From assembly GCA_025617375.2 (NCBI GenBank), contig JAMYGW020000007.1, positions 186,001 to 250,000 of the forward strand: 64,000 bases of DNA, in the 5' to 3' direction. The notes beneath the pieces are model-generated. The model had not been told where the DNA came from. It did not search any database and saw only the letters and a list, made by a program, of their open reading frames with translations. Position 1 is the first letter of the stretch. Every line of letters begins with the position of its first letter. The stretch is from Acarospora socialis (Eukaryota > Ascomycota > Lecanoromycetes > Acarosporales > Acarosporaceae). Shown in pieces: positions 11,869-23,500 of the stretch. Made by a program: the position numbers and the translations under genes.

Positions 11869-13986
11869 CTACCACAAAAACCTCTGCACCTTCCCCCTCT
11901 CCTCCTTCCACTCAAAGCCCCGGTACAGAAACATATAGCACGTCGCGCCGTTGACGAGCAGGAACCAGAGGGTTTCGAGCCAGAGTCTCTGGTCGTGCTT
12001 CTTGTAAGCTATATCTCGGATCTTGTCGATCCAGGTTGGAGGGTTGGTGGTGGTGGGTTTCTTGCGTCGAGGGATTGTCGTTGGAGAACGAGGAGAGGGG
12101 CGGATTACGGGGACAGAGAGGCGCCAGATCAGCCAGGGGACGATGAAGTAGCGGGGTTCGACGAGCGGGGCGGTGATGAGGGAGAGGGCGGTGGCGAGGA
12201 GGTAGATAAGGACGAAGCTGGTTCTGTTGCCGGGGGCTTCTGTGAAATTGGGTCGAGTGGGGTGTGAGGACGTGGTTGGTGTTGTTGTGTTGTTGCTGCG
12301 GCTGTTCTTTTTGCTCTTTGCTTTCTTTAGACTTTGCTTTGACGAAACTGGGGAGACGTTTCGGGCCGGATTTGGTATGCCTCCTACAGCTTGAATGGCA
12401 CCCCAGGCGCAGACGAAGTAGACTGGGACCGCGAGGTATTTGATCGATGGATGGCGGAGGAGGATGCGGAAGACGTAGAAGACGTAGTGGCGGTTGTCGG
12501 CCAGAGTAAAAGGGTGGACAATGGTGTTGTAGTGAACGGTGAGAGCCATAAGGGCCGATGTGACGATGAAGACAATCAGTCGAGGTAGTCTGTGTCTAGT
12601 CGAACCGAAGCGTAAGAAGCTCGGTAGAAGAGTGTGAGGGACGATGGCGTTGAGTAGATACGGGTATATTTGGGGAAAGGAGAAGAACATGAAGTTCGGC
12701 CAAATGTAAAGCATCTGCGGTAGATGGATCGATGCCGTGTGGAACTCTTTATGTCCTGGAGAGGGGTTTAGTCAATGAGTGAGAAGCGGATGCGGTAATT
12801 CTCTTACCTAGTACCACTCCGCCGTTCCAAAGCACGAAACCTCCGAATACCGTCATGAAGAGAATATACGGGATCATGGAAACAAGCACGTCGTTTAAGT
12901 TGACTGCGGTCCCAATGGCGAGTGAGATAGTTGTCTTAATGTAGTCTGCCATTGAGACCGAGTCAGAGGCCAAATAATGGGGACAATGTAGTGGGAAGCC
13001 TACCTTCAAGACACGCTTCTCGCACAAGAGGATCGTATATCTTCCCATGGTACCAGGTTTCCCTGATTATATCAGAAAACGAGGTATCCTTACCCTCCCA
13101 ACTAGTGGTACTGTTGTGCTTCACAATCCGGATGATCTCCGATCCTGCAAGAAAGATGGCTACCCAGAAGATATTGGTTTGTCTGAAAAGTAAGGCGTAG
13201 AGTCCCAGTGCACAGAGGTCGATACCAGGAAGCCACGGTTTCTGTAAGGAGGGTCCTGCTCGAGACAAAGCCCGAACCCAAAAAGGCGGTCTACCGCTTT
13301 TAGGGACGTTGTCCTGGATAAATACGATATAGGTTGCAAGTATACAACTGGCCGAGAGGACATCCGTGTAGTACAGAACTGAGAAAAAGAACAGTGGCGG
13401 GAAAAGACAGATGTTCAAGAGCGTGTGGTTGCTTTCCCTCGGGGATCGTACACTCGATCCATCTTTGACTTTGACCGTTCTACCCATCTGGGCGTCTTCG
13501 TCGGGAAGAGGCTGACACCAACGCAACTGGAGGAGCCTGCAGATCTGATACGGGATTACCAGACAGAAGAGTACAGCGTTGAGTACCCGTAGTGCTTGAG
13601 CATCACATGAAATATTCTGCCCAAGTTGAAGAACAGAAAGGAAGACGTATGAAGTCAAGTATCTCGTCCGAGGTTAGCTACAATGCTCTCAGTTCTTCGA
13701 CACAGGATATTTACAAGCCTGGAGGAGTGGTGATCTTTGGGTCCCACACATGCCATTGGTGTTTCCAATATGCTTGGGCTTGGCGGACGTGAAACACTTC
13801 ATCCTATAAGAGTGTGAGTTACTGCGTACTACAAAATCATGAAAATGGTCAGCTTACAAGATACGGTTCCGGCAGTATTGAATTTACTTTGGCAAGCCAG
13901 AGAGAGACAATGACTATCAGCAGGCTATGCGCAGCGATCCAGCTCAGGTTGAAGAGTTCTGCTCCGTTCTGTAGGAATTTCACCAT
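11869..13986 (-). CDS. alg10: Alpha-1,2-glucosyltransferase ALG10 (DIE2)
   Basis: Five exons on the minus strand: 13986-13858, 13803-13715, 13662-13004, 12945-12808 and 12755-11869, giving 633 residues. The start at 13986 has an in-frame stop just upstream. The junctions rebuild the conserved lumenal motif [18 protein letters not shown], then [16 protein letters not shown], and later [18 protein letters not shown] and [12 protein letters not shown]. Many hydrophobic segments are present, as expected for a polytopic ER membrane enzyme. ALG10 adds the third and last glucose, in alpha-1,2 linkage from dolichyl-phosphate glucose, to the lipid-linked N-glycan precursor; this makes the preferred substrate of oligosaccharyltransferase. 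A Ser/Thr/Lys-rich loop (around 12260-12330) is a low-complexity insertion near the C-terminal third. Introns are 52-58 nt, all with standard signals. Confidence 0.93.
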
Positions 13987-14468
13987 ACTCTATGTCATTG
14001 TGAGGAAGCTAAGCGCACCCTGGTCTTGGGGGATGGTTTAGCTCGCCGTCGCCAAAACAAGCGACCAGACAAGCCAACCTCCTCCGAACATTACACGCAC
14101 TTTCGGAGAGTACTGTAACAACATGTTGCTTGGGGCAGATACTATTTGTCCAGTGGACACTGCAACGGATCACTTGACATCGATCTACAGCTTGAAGATG
14201 TTTTGGATACGTACTGAAGACCGCTCTCCTAGTCTGTTGATTGGTTGGCGACACGCATTGTTTTGGGTCTGCCTTGCTCCGCAGCCTTGTGCCATGTACA
14301 ACCGCGGCTTAGACAGCGACTATGCTTTGCACGTTAAAACGCCCCTTGCTAGAAGCTGTTAACTGCTCTAAAAGCAATAGACGTAAAAATACGGTTATTT
14401 GACCATATACGATCTGACTTCTCATTCCGAACGTCTCATTCTAAGCATCTCCTGTATAGATTACAGAA
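13987..14468. other. Divergent promoter region, alg10 / ankyrin gene
   Basis: 482 bp between divergent start codons. No further gene or repeat is visible. Confidence 0.5.
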
Positions 14469-17400
14469 ATGGACCCAGCATCAGCAGGAGTTGCCCTCGT
14501 GGGCTTCACTGCCAGCATTACGACGCTTACAGCCGTTGTCCTCGATAGCTCGAAGACGCTCTATAACCTTCGAAAAAAACTCCAGAGTACCCCGGAGGAT
14601 GTCAAACAGCTCGTACGGCAAGTTCAGGTCTTCGAGGGCTTGCTAGAGGCAATTCAACGCGCTCTGCAGGTCAACGGAGACCTGGGCGTACCACAAGACC
14701 TGCGAGAACTATGGGAAGGTTCGACTAATCTGATGCGGGAAGACATGGAGCGCTTCAAAGTTGTTGTTTCAAGGCTCCAACGCCTGTTGGATGGACCGAT
14801 CGCCTCCTCAAAAATGATTAGGCTGCGGATTCGTCAGACCTTTGACGAGGACACCGTGAAGGAGTTTCAGGAACGGATCACTTCGCATATCGAAACTCTG
14901 ACACTGATACAGATGACTGTAAACCAGTAAGGTTCAAGATGTCTATCTGTCAGACTTCAAGTTCTAATTTTGCTGGCACAAGTCGAAAGCTCGACGCGGT
15001 GTCCCATCACGCCACGAGGCTAGCGGATGTGAGCAGCATTGCGTTCCAAACTATCTGCTCTAAGCTCGAAAACACAGAATCGTCAAGTTGTGGAAGATAC
15101 AAGCGGTACCAAGAGTCACTGGCTCAGATCGATGACCGTCTACATTTTCTTCAAAACCAACTGGAGCTGGGACCCTTTCGACCGAGTAGCAGTCTTGTCA
15201 GACCTGCGATAGTTGGAAAAGGTGAAAGACCGGGCGCCAAAACCGTGGCAGCTACTATATCTTGGACCTCTCGATCGTACTCTCTGCCAATCGGGACATT
15301 ATATGTTCAGGTTAGGAAGAAGCGCAAGTGTAGTAGATCAACTGCATCAGGCGTGGAGTCGGAGCAGTCGAGTATCAGTTTGACGTTTGCCCCTCCGCGC
15401 TGGTTATCGACCATCAATCTTCGATTTGACTTGGAATTATGTCGCGACTACAACAGTAGCCTCCCAGGCTTGACCTTCAACATCACGCCTTTTTCGATTA
15501 ATAACAACCCCTTACTTTATCAAGCTATCGAAGAAGCTGACCTTGATGGACTACGCCGTCTGTTTCAAGCCGGCCTCGCTCGACCAACTGATCACGTTCT
15601 AAGGTACTATGACACTGATACTCCAATATCTCTTCTTGATGTGGGGCTTCCGATCCTGCAGCGCGGTCAAATCTCGCTGATATTGAAGAGCAGTATTATT
15701 GTGTTTTGCTGTCAAATTTCCCAAGTTCCCAGTGCTATGACATGTATGAATTCCTTCTGGAGAATTGTGGCCCGGTGACGTAGGTAGATCCAGTGAACTT
15801 GACTCTTAGGGGATGCTGATCTAGTTAAACGCAGAATTCAAGCGCTTCCCGTGGCTTTTTGGCGACCAAGCCGTATAACCTCAGATGGGGAAAACTATTC
15901 CTATAGGTCCTATATTGCCACCTTTCTGGCACATGGTGGCCAGTTTCTGAGGGGTCGTGATAAGACTATCGCAGATGGACCTCACGGTTCTTTGTTTTAT
16001 TTTGCTAACTATGAAACTGTCCTTTCCATACTGGTGGAAGGTGATCTGGGCTTTGACTGTATCCAAGACTGTCTGCTTCGTCAATTTGAGCCATGGATCA
16101 TGGAAGATCTCGCAGACATTGACGCTTGGTATATTGGTGTCTTAGCTCATACGAATGGGGCTTTCCGAAGAGTGATGAAGGAGCATATCGACAGCTATCG
16201 GTCACCGTTTTATGCTATAGGAAGATCCGCTAGAAACGACAGCTTCGAGTCAGCCTTTGGCATCAAGTCCATTGTTACTCAAGTCAAGAATGCTCCACAA
16301 GCTGCTAGAATTAGATTTCTTCAAACGATCAGTTTCTCGGGTACCCATACGATGCTGAAGCCATTTATAGACGCAGGGTTCGATGTCAACGAAGGAGGGT
16401 CATGGGATAGTTATCTGGGCAGTGCAGCAGCAAATGGGAGATTGGAGACATTTCACATGTTACTCGACGCTGGTGCCAACGCTGCTCTATCTCTTCCCGC
16501 CTATCTGATGCGGCGTGATTGGTCTTCCGTGCCAACTCTTGAGCACTCACTCTCAACACTCTTCGAAAGCACCTTCGTCAACAGTGGGCTTCTTGAGCAT
16601 CGGAGCTTGCGAGAAATGAAGAGCGCCCCTCTTCTCGAAGACTGGATGCTCGCCATTATCAGGCATGATCGGTCTGATATGCTCGACTTTCTCCTCAGTC
16701 ATGGAGCTGAGCCGAATGTCCAGCTCCGCCGTCTATTCAATTGCTGGAGTGTTGCCTGGGAGATGTTAAGGCCGTGCACCTGGCTGATACTAGCTGTTGA
16801 GTGTGGCAGTGTCACTTGTGTAAAACTCTTGGTCAAGTATGGAGCAAAGATCGCTCACCCAGAAGGATCTGGCGGGACTGCTCTCCAACTGGCCCAAGCT
16901 AACATGTTTTGTGATCATCCTCGACGTTTCTTCCTCTACACTGATAGGGGTACTCCGTTATCGCGCGAGGTTGAAGCCGCAGATGACCTTGAGATACTGG
17001 CAATCTTGGAAAGAGCTTTGGAGGAGCAATGTGAGAGCTTCGTAGCTATAGCCATGCATCCAGAAGGCGAAATACGAGACGAATGTGTCAAAGCTTCTTC
17101 TCAAGCGGCTGGTAGGTTCCACGACCCCATACAAGCACACAGCAGCCCGTGGTGATCTAACGCATACGCCAGGAATTCTTCTAATATTCCAGAGACAAGT
17201 CACAACTTTCCTGCATGGCACGATCACACACACACAAGCACAACACCTCCGGAGCGTTGTACGTAGGGTCTGTTATGACCTGCGTCAGCTCTCACGCTTG
17301 TCCTTCCGCGATGCGCTTCGGATGAGGCTTGTTTACGTCATGTCATATTGTCTGTTGCTGTTGTACGAGATTACTGCTATCGCTATATGGCTTGCAGAGC

Positions 17401-17477
17401 TGCCGAGGCCGCCCAGGCCTCTTCTTTCAGGGACTGTCCTAATAACACTGGCTGTTGTTTGGGGCTTGTATGTCTGA
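14469..17477 (+). CDS. STAND-type N-terminal domain / ankyrin / transmembrane protein
   Basis: Proposed exons: 14469-14926, 14983-15640, 15694-15779, 15835-17111 and 17173-17477 (about 927 residues). Residues 1-150 begin MDPASAGVALVGFTASITTL and resemble the helical N-terminal domain of fungal STAND/NLR proteins (PigL_N type). A coiled-coil-like stretch and a linker follow, of the kind found in ascomycete ankyrin proteins. Degenerate ankyrin repeats come next (e.g. LLYQAIEEADLDGLRRLFQAG, AAANGRLETFHMLLDAGANA, DMLDFLLSHGAEPN, VTCVKLLVKYGAKI). The last exon adds hydrophobic segments (VMSYCLLLLYEITAIAIWLA and LITLAVVWGLYV), so the protein may be membrane-anchored. No NACHT or NB-ARC ATPase is present. 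The third junction is uncertain: the frame changes between 15641 and 15693. Either this is a 53-nt intron with a weak GTGGGG donor, or a one-base frameshift sits there, because ARSNLADIEEQYYCVLLSNF is readable across the supposed intron. The gene is probably real, but could be recently damaged. Function unknown. Confidence 0.72.
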
Positions 17478-17779
17478 TTGGGTGGCGTGTGAACAGCAAA
17501 GGGCTACTGCCATGGCAAATGTGAAGTGGAGACCAAGTACAACCTAGGATGTGACCGGTCAAGAATCCAGCGGGATCTAAAAAGATCTTGAAAATATAAT
17601 CATAACTTCCAGGTTATAATAGGGCAAAGCCACCATGTAAAAATAGCTCATAAAGGGATATTATGCATGCGTCGCGGATAACCCCATTTGCAATATCCCG
17701 CCAAAACACGTGATTACGCGCTTCTCTCCCCGTCATCCTCGACCAGCACCGGAGCAAAACCTCAACACAGACTCGAAAA
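17478..17779. promoter_or_regulatory. psf2 upstream region with E2F-like and MCB-like words
   Basis: 302 bp between the ankyrin gene and psf2. About 60-90 bp before the psf2 start it holds TATCCCGCCAAAA (E2F-like, near 17693) and ACGCG (17716-17720, MCB-like), words linked to G1/S control in fungi. Their function here is inferred. Confidence 0.35.
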
Positions 17780-18733
17780 ATGGCTCTCCCGCTACCACCA
17801 GGCCTTGTCCCTGCCGAGATAGCCTTCCTCTGCGAGATGGAACTGGTAACCGTTATGCCACGACAACGGCTCGAAAGGCTCGAATTGCTAGGAGTGAGTC
17901 GACCCCACGTATCCCGACAACACCACAACTCCTGTCGCTGAGTACCCGTATGTGTACGTCTTCCCCTTTCTATATGCCAATCACAATGATGCATGCCTTT
18001 TTCAGATCCATTGAACGAAACTAAAGATATTTCTCCACAGGGTCCAACACCACCCTTACAACCCCCCCACCGCACCCCGCTTCCTCTCTGGCTCGCCCTT
18101 CTACTCAAACGCCAACGTCGCGCCAATATCGTACCTCCGCCCTGGCTGCACCCGTCCTCGCTCGAAGCGATTCTCGTCGCCGAGACGGACTCGAAGACAT
18201 TCTCTGCGCCTCCGCCTCTTCCCCCATCAGCCGCCACCAGTCCCCCGTTCCTCCTCTCCTCGACCGCCGATGCCCCTTCCGACGCGCTGCCGTACCATTG
18301 GCTCGAGATGGGCGAGATCCTTCTCGATGCTGCGGGCGACGATCTGGTGGATGCTGATACGGTGAGGAGGTTATTGAGAGATTTGAGGGAGGTGCGGATG
18401 GCGAAGATGAGGGCTGGCGTGGGGGAGTTGGAGGGTGGTGGGGGCGTGAGTTTGCTGGGGGTTGGGGCTATGGAGGTTGCGGAGGGGAGGGCGTTTATTG
18501 GAGGGGTGGTTGATGGGTTGAGGTATGTGGTTGGTTTGTTCTTCGTTGGGGTTTCTGGGGCAAGAAGGGCGGAGGGAACACGAGACGGGCTTGTGGTGAT
18601 GCTGATGTGTTGTGGTGACTGTAGGAAAATTGGAGCGTCGAAGGAGCAGGCGAGGAAGGAGAGGGAGGCGGAGGAGAGGGAGAATGGGTATGAGAGGGGA
18701 GTGGATGATGATGAGGATGAGATGGATGTCTAA
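17780..18733 (+). CDS. psf2: GINS complex subunit Psf2
   Basis: Three exons: 17780-17893, 18041-18522 and 18625-18733, giving 234 residues, the usual size for fungal Psf2. Exon 1 encodes [20 protein letters not shown] and exon 2 continues [20 protein letters not shown], both strongly typical of Psf2. Later features are [18 protein letters not shown] and a helix ending [20 protein letters not shown], then an acidic tail. Intron 1 is 147 nt (donor GTGAGT, acceptor CACAG) and intron 2 is 102 nt (GTATGT). Psf2 joins Sld5, Psf1 and Psf3 in the GINS ring, part of the CMG helicase at replication forks. The frame that starts with ATG at 17993 lies inside intron 1 and is not a start. A loop of Pro/Ser residues (about 18200-18270) is longer than in yeast. 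Confidence 0.94.
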
Positions 18734-19377
18734 GGTCAATGACGAGGGAAGATGTGAGATCCAGGACTAGGTATGGATATGTTTTGTCGCCGCATTCCTG
18801 AGATGAGATGGATGTGTTCTGCGCTCCAAAGGTCTCAACACCGCCACTTTAATCCAAGAGAATCTGAATTTTGTGTCGCCGCAAGCAGATCCTAACAAAA
18901 TCCTGATCCGGTCCGGTTGCACGGAAGGCCATACACAGATATCACACTGCTGGATGACATCGACTAAGATTACGATCATGCCTGAAACAATAAGTGGATA
19001 TACCTCCCATCCCTTGTTTGTCTCTTGCTGAGGTGCCTGGACTCCGGAAGTACGGAAGTTGCTGCTAATGGTCCCGATGCAACCAGGTGTTACACGCGCA
19101 TGCTCTGTTCCCCAAACGTGAGAAACACGCGACCCAACGGTGTATAGACATATTCCTATCCGTAAACTGTGCCGCTTGTATCTCAATAGACCTTACGTCT
19201 GGACTGCATAATCTAATCCTAGGCCGCGCCGCCCTGCCGGGAGGATGTTCACAAACACAATCCGCCACCCTTCCTGTGCCTGCGTTGACAGTCTCTTCCC
19301 TCCCAATATGCCCCTTATACGCCAAATCCTCCCAATATATACCACCCGACCCTGCAACCAATAGCCATTCCCCGTCA
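18734..19377. other. Convergent spacer between psf2 and the Cue1-like gene
   Basis: 644 bp between two stop codons. Only short frames without recognisable features are present; it presumably holds both 3' UTRs. Confidence 0.5.
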
Positions 19378-20177
19378 TCAAGACCCCTCCGCAGTACCCC
19401 TTGCCCGATCCTTCTCCTCCAACTTCCTCCTCGCCGCCAGGATCATCTCTTCCCTCCTCCGCTGCAACAGCGCCTGCCGCTCGCTCTTATTCGACGCCCA
19501 GCCCTTTCCCGTGGCGCCTTTCGACGCTGCGTCCGTACCTGTTGTAGACGAAGAGGCGTTGTCTGCGGACGAGGGGGAGGAGAGTTTGGATGCGAGGTTA
19601 TAGCGCGTGATGAGGTCGGGATGAGTAGATTTTGGCGGGCTGGACGCCGAGGCCGAGGTGGCCGCGGTGGTCGGTGGTGGTTGGGGCTGGAAGGATGGGG
19701 GTGGCTAGGACGACGAAGACGAGATTGTTAGCATATCTCTATTGGCATTCAGTCTCGGTAGTTTGTCCGTCTGTCTGCTGCGTCGTCGCCCACTCTGCGG
19801 GGCGACAAACGGCCTGCCCTTCCTCCCTTTACCTTTGCCCCAACCCAACTCCGATAAGCCAAGACAAACGTAGGGCGACTCACGACCTCCAACCCCCTCC
19901 CACTCAGGATCCTCTCCGTCGTCGCTGCCGGACTGCCCCCATTCCGCTGCAAATCCCACTGGATCTCCCGCCTGCCGATCTGCGGGAACATCTGCGCGAT
20001 CTGCTCGACATGGCGGGGGTCGGCGCGCCGGCCGGCGTTGCGGCTGTCTTGCGGCCGGGAGGCGTCGTTGGCGTTGGTGGAGGGGGATGAGGGGTTGGAG
20101 AAGAACCAGCGGAAGATGAGGAAGCCGACGAGGAGGACGGCGAGGAGTTGAGGGATGTTGAGCGTTTGCTCGGCCAT
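19378..20177 (-). CDS. Cue1-like ER membrane protein with CUE domain
   Basis: Two exons: 20177-19884 and 19704-19378, joined across a 179-nt intron (GTGAGT donor, CCTAG acceptor); 206 residues, close to yeast Cue1 (203). The order of parts is an N-terminal membrane anchor (about residues 10-26, LLAVLLVGFLIFRWFF), a polar linker, and a CUE ubiquitin-binding domain (about 55-97) with HVEQIAQMFPQIGRREIQWD. A Pro/Ser-rich linker follows, then a basic C-terminal helix (RQALLQRRREEMILAARRKL) in the place of the Ubc7-binding U7BR region. Cue1 recruits and activates the E2 Ubc7 at the ER membrane for ER-associated degradation. The domain order supports that role; the assignment of the C-terminal helix to Ubc7 binding is inference. 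Confidence 0.85.
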
Positions 20178-20589
20178 GGATGGGGGAGAGATGAAAGGAT
20201 TCGGTGGATGGATGGGAGAGGAGAAGGGTGTGCGTGGTGAGTGGTTCGTCCTTTCGTTGAGAGCACGATCTGGCGGCGTGTGCAGAAGATGGAGGGATGG
20301 GTGATGAAGTGGTATGTCGGAATAAGAAGAATTCTCTGTTGTGAGAGATACAGATAGCTGATAGGCGTCAAACTAGATGTCGCAGTTTACCGAATCCTTT
20401 CACTATTTATGTCATGCTATGCACGTTTATATCACTGAAAACTAGGGAGTTGTCCTAACAATATCCAAAGACACGATAAACGCCGTCCCAGATGCGGATA
20501 CCCTTTTTACACCGGAGCACCCTATGGCCACCTATACTCCCCACCTTTACGCCGTCCTAAACCACCGTCTTGAGATCCAGTCATCGTCA
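20178..20589. other. Spacer between the Cue1-like gene and smc2
   Basis: 412 bp upstream of the Cue1-like start and downstream of the smc2 stop, both on the minus strand. Short A/T-rich patches; nothing else recognised. Confidence 0.5.
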
Positions 20590-23500
20590 TCACCGCAGAT
20601 CAGCCGGAGTCAGGGCTTGGACAACACTCGTTCCCTCGGTGAACCGAGTCCTGAAGATCCGGTTTGCATTCTGAAACATGCCATCCTTCAGACTGACGAC
20701 GATGAATTGAGAGCCCTTGAACCTTGTTTTGATCAACCTCCCAATATTCTGCGTATGCGAGAGATCCAATGCGGCATCCACCTCGTCCAGGATGTACATC
20801 GGCGCCGGCTTGAATTGAAGTAATGCCATGATGAGTGAGAGAGCAATAAGTGACCTGTTCCAAAGGTCAGGGTCTGATCACAAGTGCAAAAATCGATACA
20901 TGGTGCATACCTTTGGCCACCGCTCAACTCTGTCAAGCTCTGTTTCCAGACTTTGCCCAAACTCACCTTGACCTCCAAGCCGTCCGAGATGGTCTTACCT
21001 TCCGGCGGATCAAGCTTAGCAAAGCTGCCGGGCAACAGCTCCGCGAAAATCTGACCAAAGTCTCCGTTCACTTTGGTCCATGTCTTGTGGAGCGCCTCTT
21101 TCTTGTACTCGTCAAGACTGGAGATTGTCTCTTCGATTTTCCGCTTGTCCCGAATAACGGTCCTCATCATGTTCTTCAAAGCCACTTCCTTCTTTTCCAC
21201 GTTGTCAATCATGTTCATGACTTTCGGGTTGATCTTCTTCTTCATCCCTTGGAAACGCTCCGTAAGATTTCGAAGGTTAGACTTGCATTCGGCAATGTTC
21301 TGACCCTTAAAGTCATAAGGGGTGTTTGAACGCCCGAAATTGTCTCGTTCGTCCGATATCCACTCGTGCTCGTTCTCCATGCTCAATACTGTCTGTTCGG
21401 CAGTCTGCTGCTCCTTAAGGAACTTGTCGATTTGGTGTCCGAGCTTCTGCATCTCAAGACTTTCTTCGGTTATCCTAGACGCCTTCGACCTTGAGGCGTC
21501 CTCTAACGCTCGAAGCTCCTCGTCAAACCCAGACAGTTTCGCTCTCTCGTCGTCCAGATGTGCTTGTGCCAGGTCATGAGCGTCCTTAGCTCTATCAGCA
21601 ATGGCCTTTAATACGGAAGGGATGTAAGAGACTCCTACCTTGACTCTAGCATGCTCTTGCATCAAATTTTCGATCTCCTCCTGCTGGGTTTTCAAAGTCA
21701 AATCTACCTCCAGGAGCTGTTCTTGCGCGGCGGCTAAATCTCCTCCAGCCTGTTCAGATTCTAGCCTAGCATTTTGGAGCTCTTTCTGCACCAGCTTCAC
21801 CGACGCCGAATTCTTGCTCAAACTTTTCTTCAAAGTCTCGAGACCGCTTTGCAGCTCGACCAGCTTTCCATCCTTATTGCTACTAAACTCCTTCATGTCC
21901 CGCTCTATTCGCTGGATTTCCTTGGAGGCTTCGCTTTGACGCGACTTGGCATTTTGAATGTCCTCCTTCAGCTGCACGATACTACTCTTCATCTCCTCCA
22001 CCGCTTGAATAATCTGCAGCAATCAGTAATATGATCAGATATGTATACGTATAGGACGTTGCTTACCGATGACGAAGAATTACCACTGATCTGCTCCTCC
22101 GTCAGCTTGATCTCATGCGCCTTAAGATCTAAATCTTGCTTCATCTTCCGTGCAGAATCAAGTTTTTTCTTCTCCCTTGCCATTAGAGCTTGGAGGTCTT
22201 GCAGCGCAGTTTCTTGCCTTGCCAACTCCTTGTTGATCTCGTTGAGCTTCTGCAGGGTTACCAGCACACCACTCGAGGTCGGCGAACTACCTCCGGATAA
22301 CGTGCCAGACGGATCGTAAACATCGCCCTCGAGCGTGACACTCTTCATCCGGACCGCTGGATCGAATGTTACACGTTTTGCCGTCTCCGCATCCTCGCAG
22401 ACCAGGGTCGAGCCAAACACGTAGTCCATAGCTGCAGACACTTCATGGTCGTAGCCGACTAACGACAAAGCAAGGTTGACTTTGCCTGGGGCGAGTTTTT
22501 GTGCAGCACCGATCTTCTCTGCTGATGCTTTGAAAGCCGCTATCTTGTTCAAGGGAATGATAGTGACTCTTTTCCTGAGTTTGCCGTGCTGCAAAAGCTG
22601 GCTACCTGTTTCTGCGGAGTCAACCACAACGTTATACAATCTGCCTCCAGCGCATATTTCAAGAGCGGTTCCTGCTCTGGTCTGCTCTTTATCCAAGGTG
22701 AAAAGCTGTGCTACGAGTCCTTTCACCTTTGATCGATCAAAACCCGGGGTGGGATCATTGTAGGTGAAGTCAATATTTGCAACCTTTCGCTTCATTCCAT
22801 CGGCTTGTTCGCGAAGATTCCGGATTTGCTGTTGTAGTGATGCCTCCTGCCTATACATCTCCTCTTCCTTCCCAGCCTCGAAGCCAAGCTTACTGAGCTC
22901 AGTCTCAAATTTCTTCGCTTGTGTACGGAGTGTCTCAAGGTCCTTCAGTAGTCCGGAGTTTTGCTCTTTCGCCTTCTTTGCCCTTGGCTCCTCTTCTTTG
23001 ATGCGCTTTTCGAGATGTGAGATTTTGAGCTTGGCCTGCTCCTGCTCGGTTGATGCAGCGCTTGCTCGATTCCGAGCATCCTGCAGTTGGCCTTGATACC
23101 CACTTTCTTGGCCTTCTTTGGATGCCACACCAGTCTGGAGTGTCTGGAGTAGCTCTTCCTTCTTGTCGACCTCTGCGGTCTGCTTGTCTAGCTCGGCCTT
23201 CACGGTGTCATACTGTGTTTGTAGCTTCTCATACGTTTTCGTTTTCTCCTTGAGCTGCGATTCCAGCTCAATGACATTTTTCTGCACGCTCCCTCGCCTC
23301 TCCTGTTCGCCTGTCAAGCTTCCCTTCTTAAGGTCAAGTAGAGTATTGAGCCGAACAATCTCATGCGAATTTGTCTTGACTTCGTCCTCCAGTGCTTGAA
23401 ATTTCCCGCCTTTCCGAAGCTCCTTGTCCATGGCAGCTCTCACACTTTTGACGTCTTCTTCCAGATGGGAAATCTCACTCTTCAGTCTCGCTGCTGACTC

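Noticed and set aside
11455-12267. Plus-strand open frame of 270 codons
   Set aside because: It is mostly antisense to the last exon of alg10, with composition explained by that exon; no protein features.
17993-18040. ATG-initiated 5' extension of the psf2 second exon
   Set aside because: It lies inside intron 1; the conserved Psf2 N-terminus is supplied by the exon at 17780-17893.
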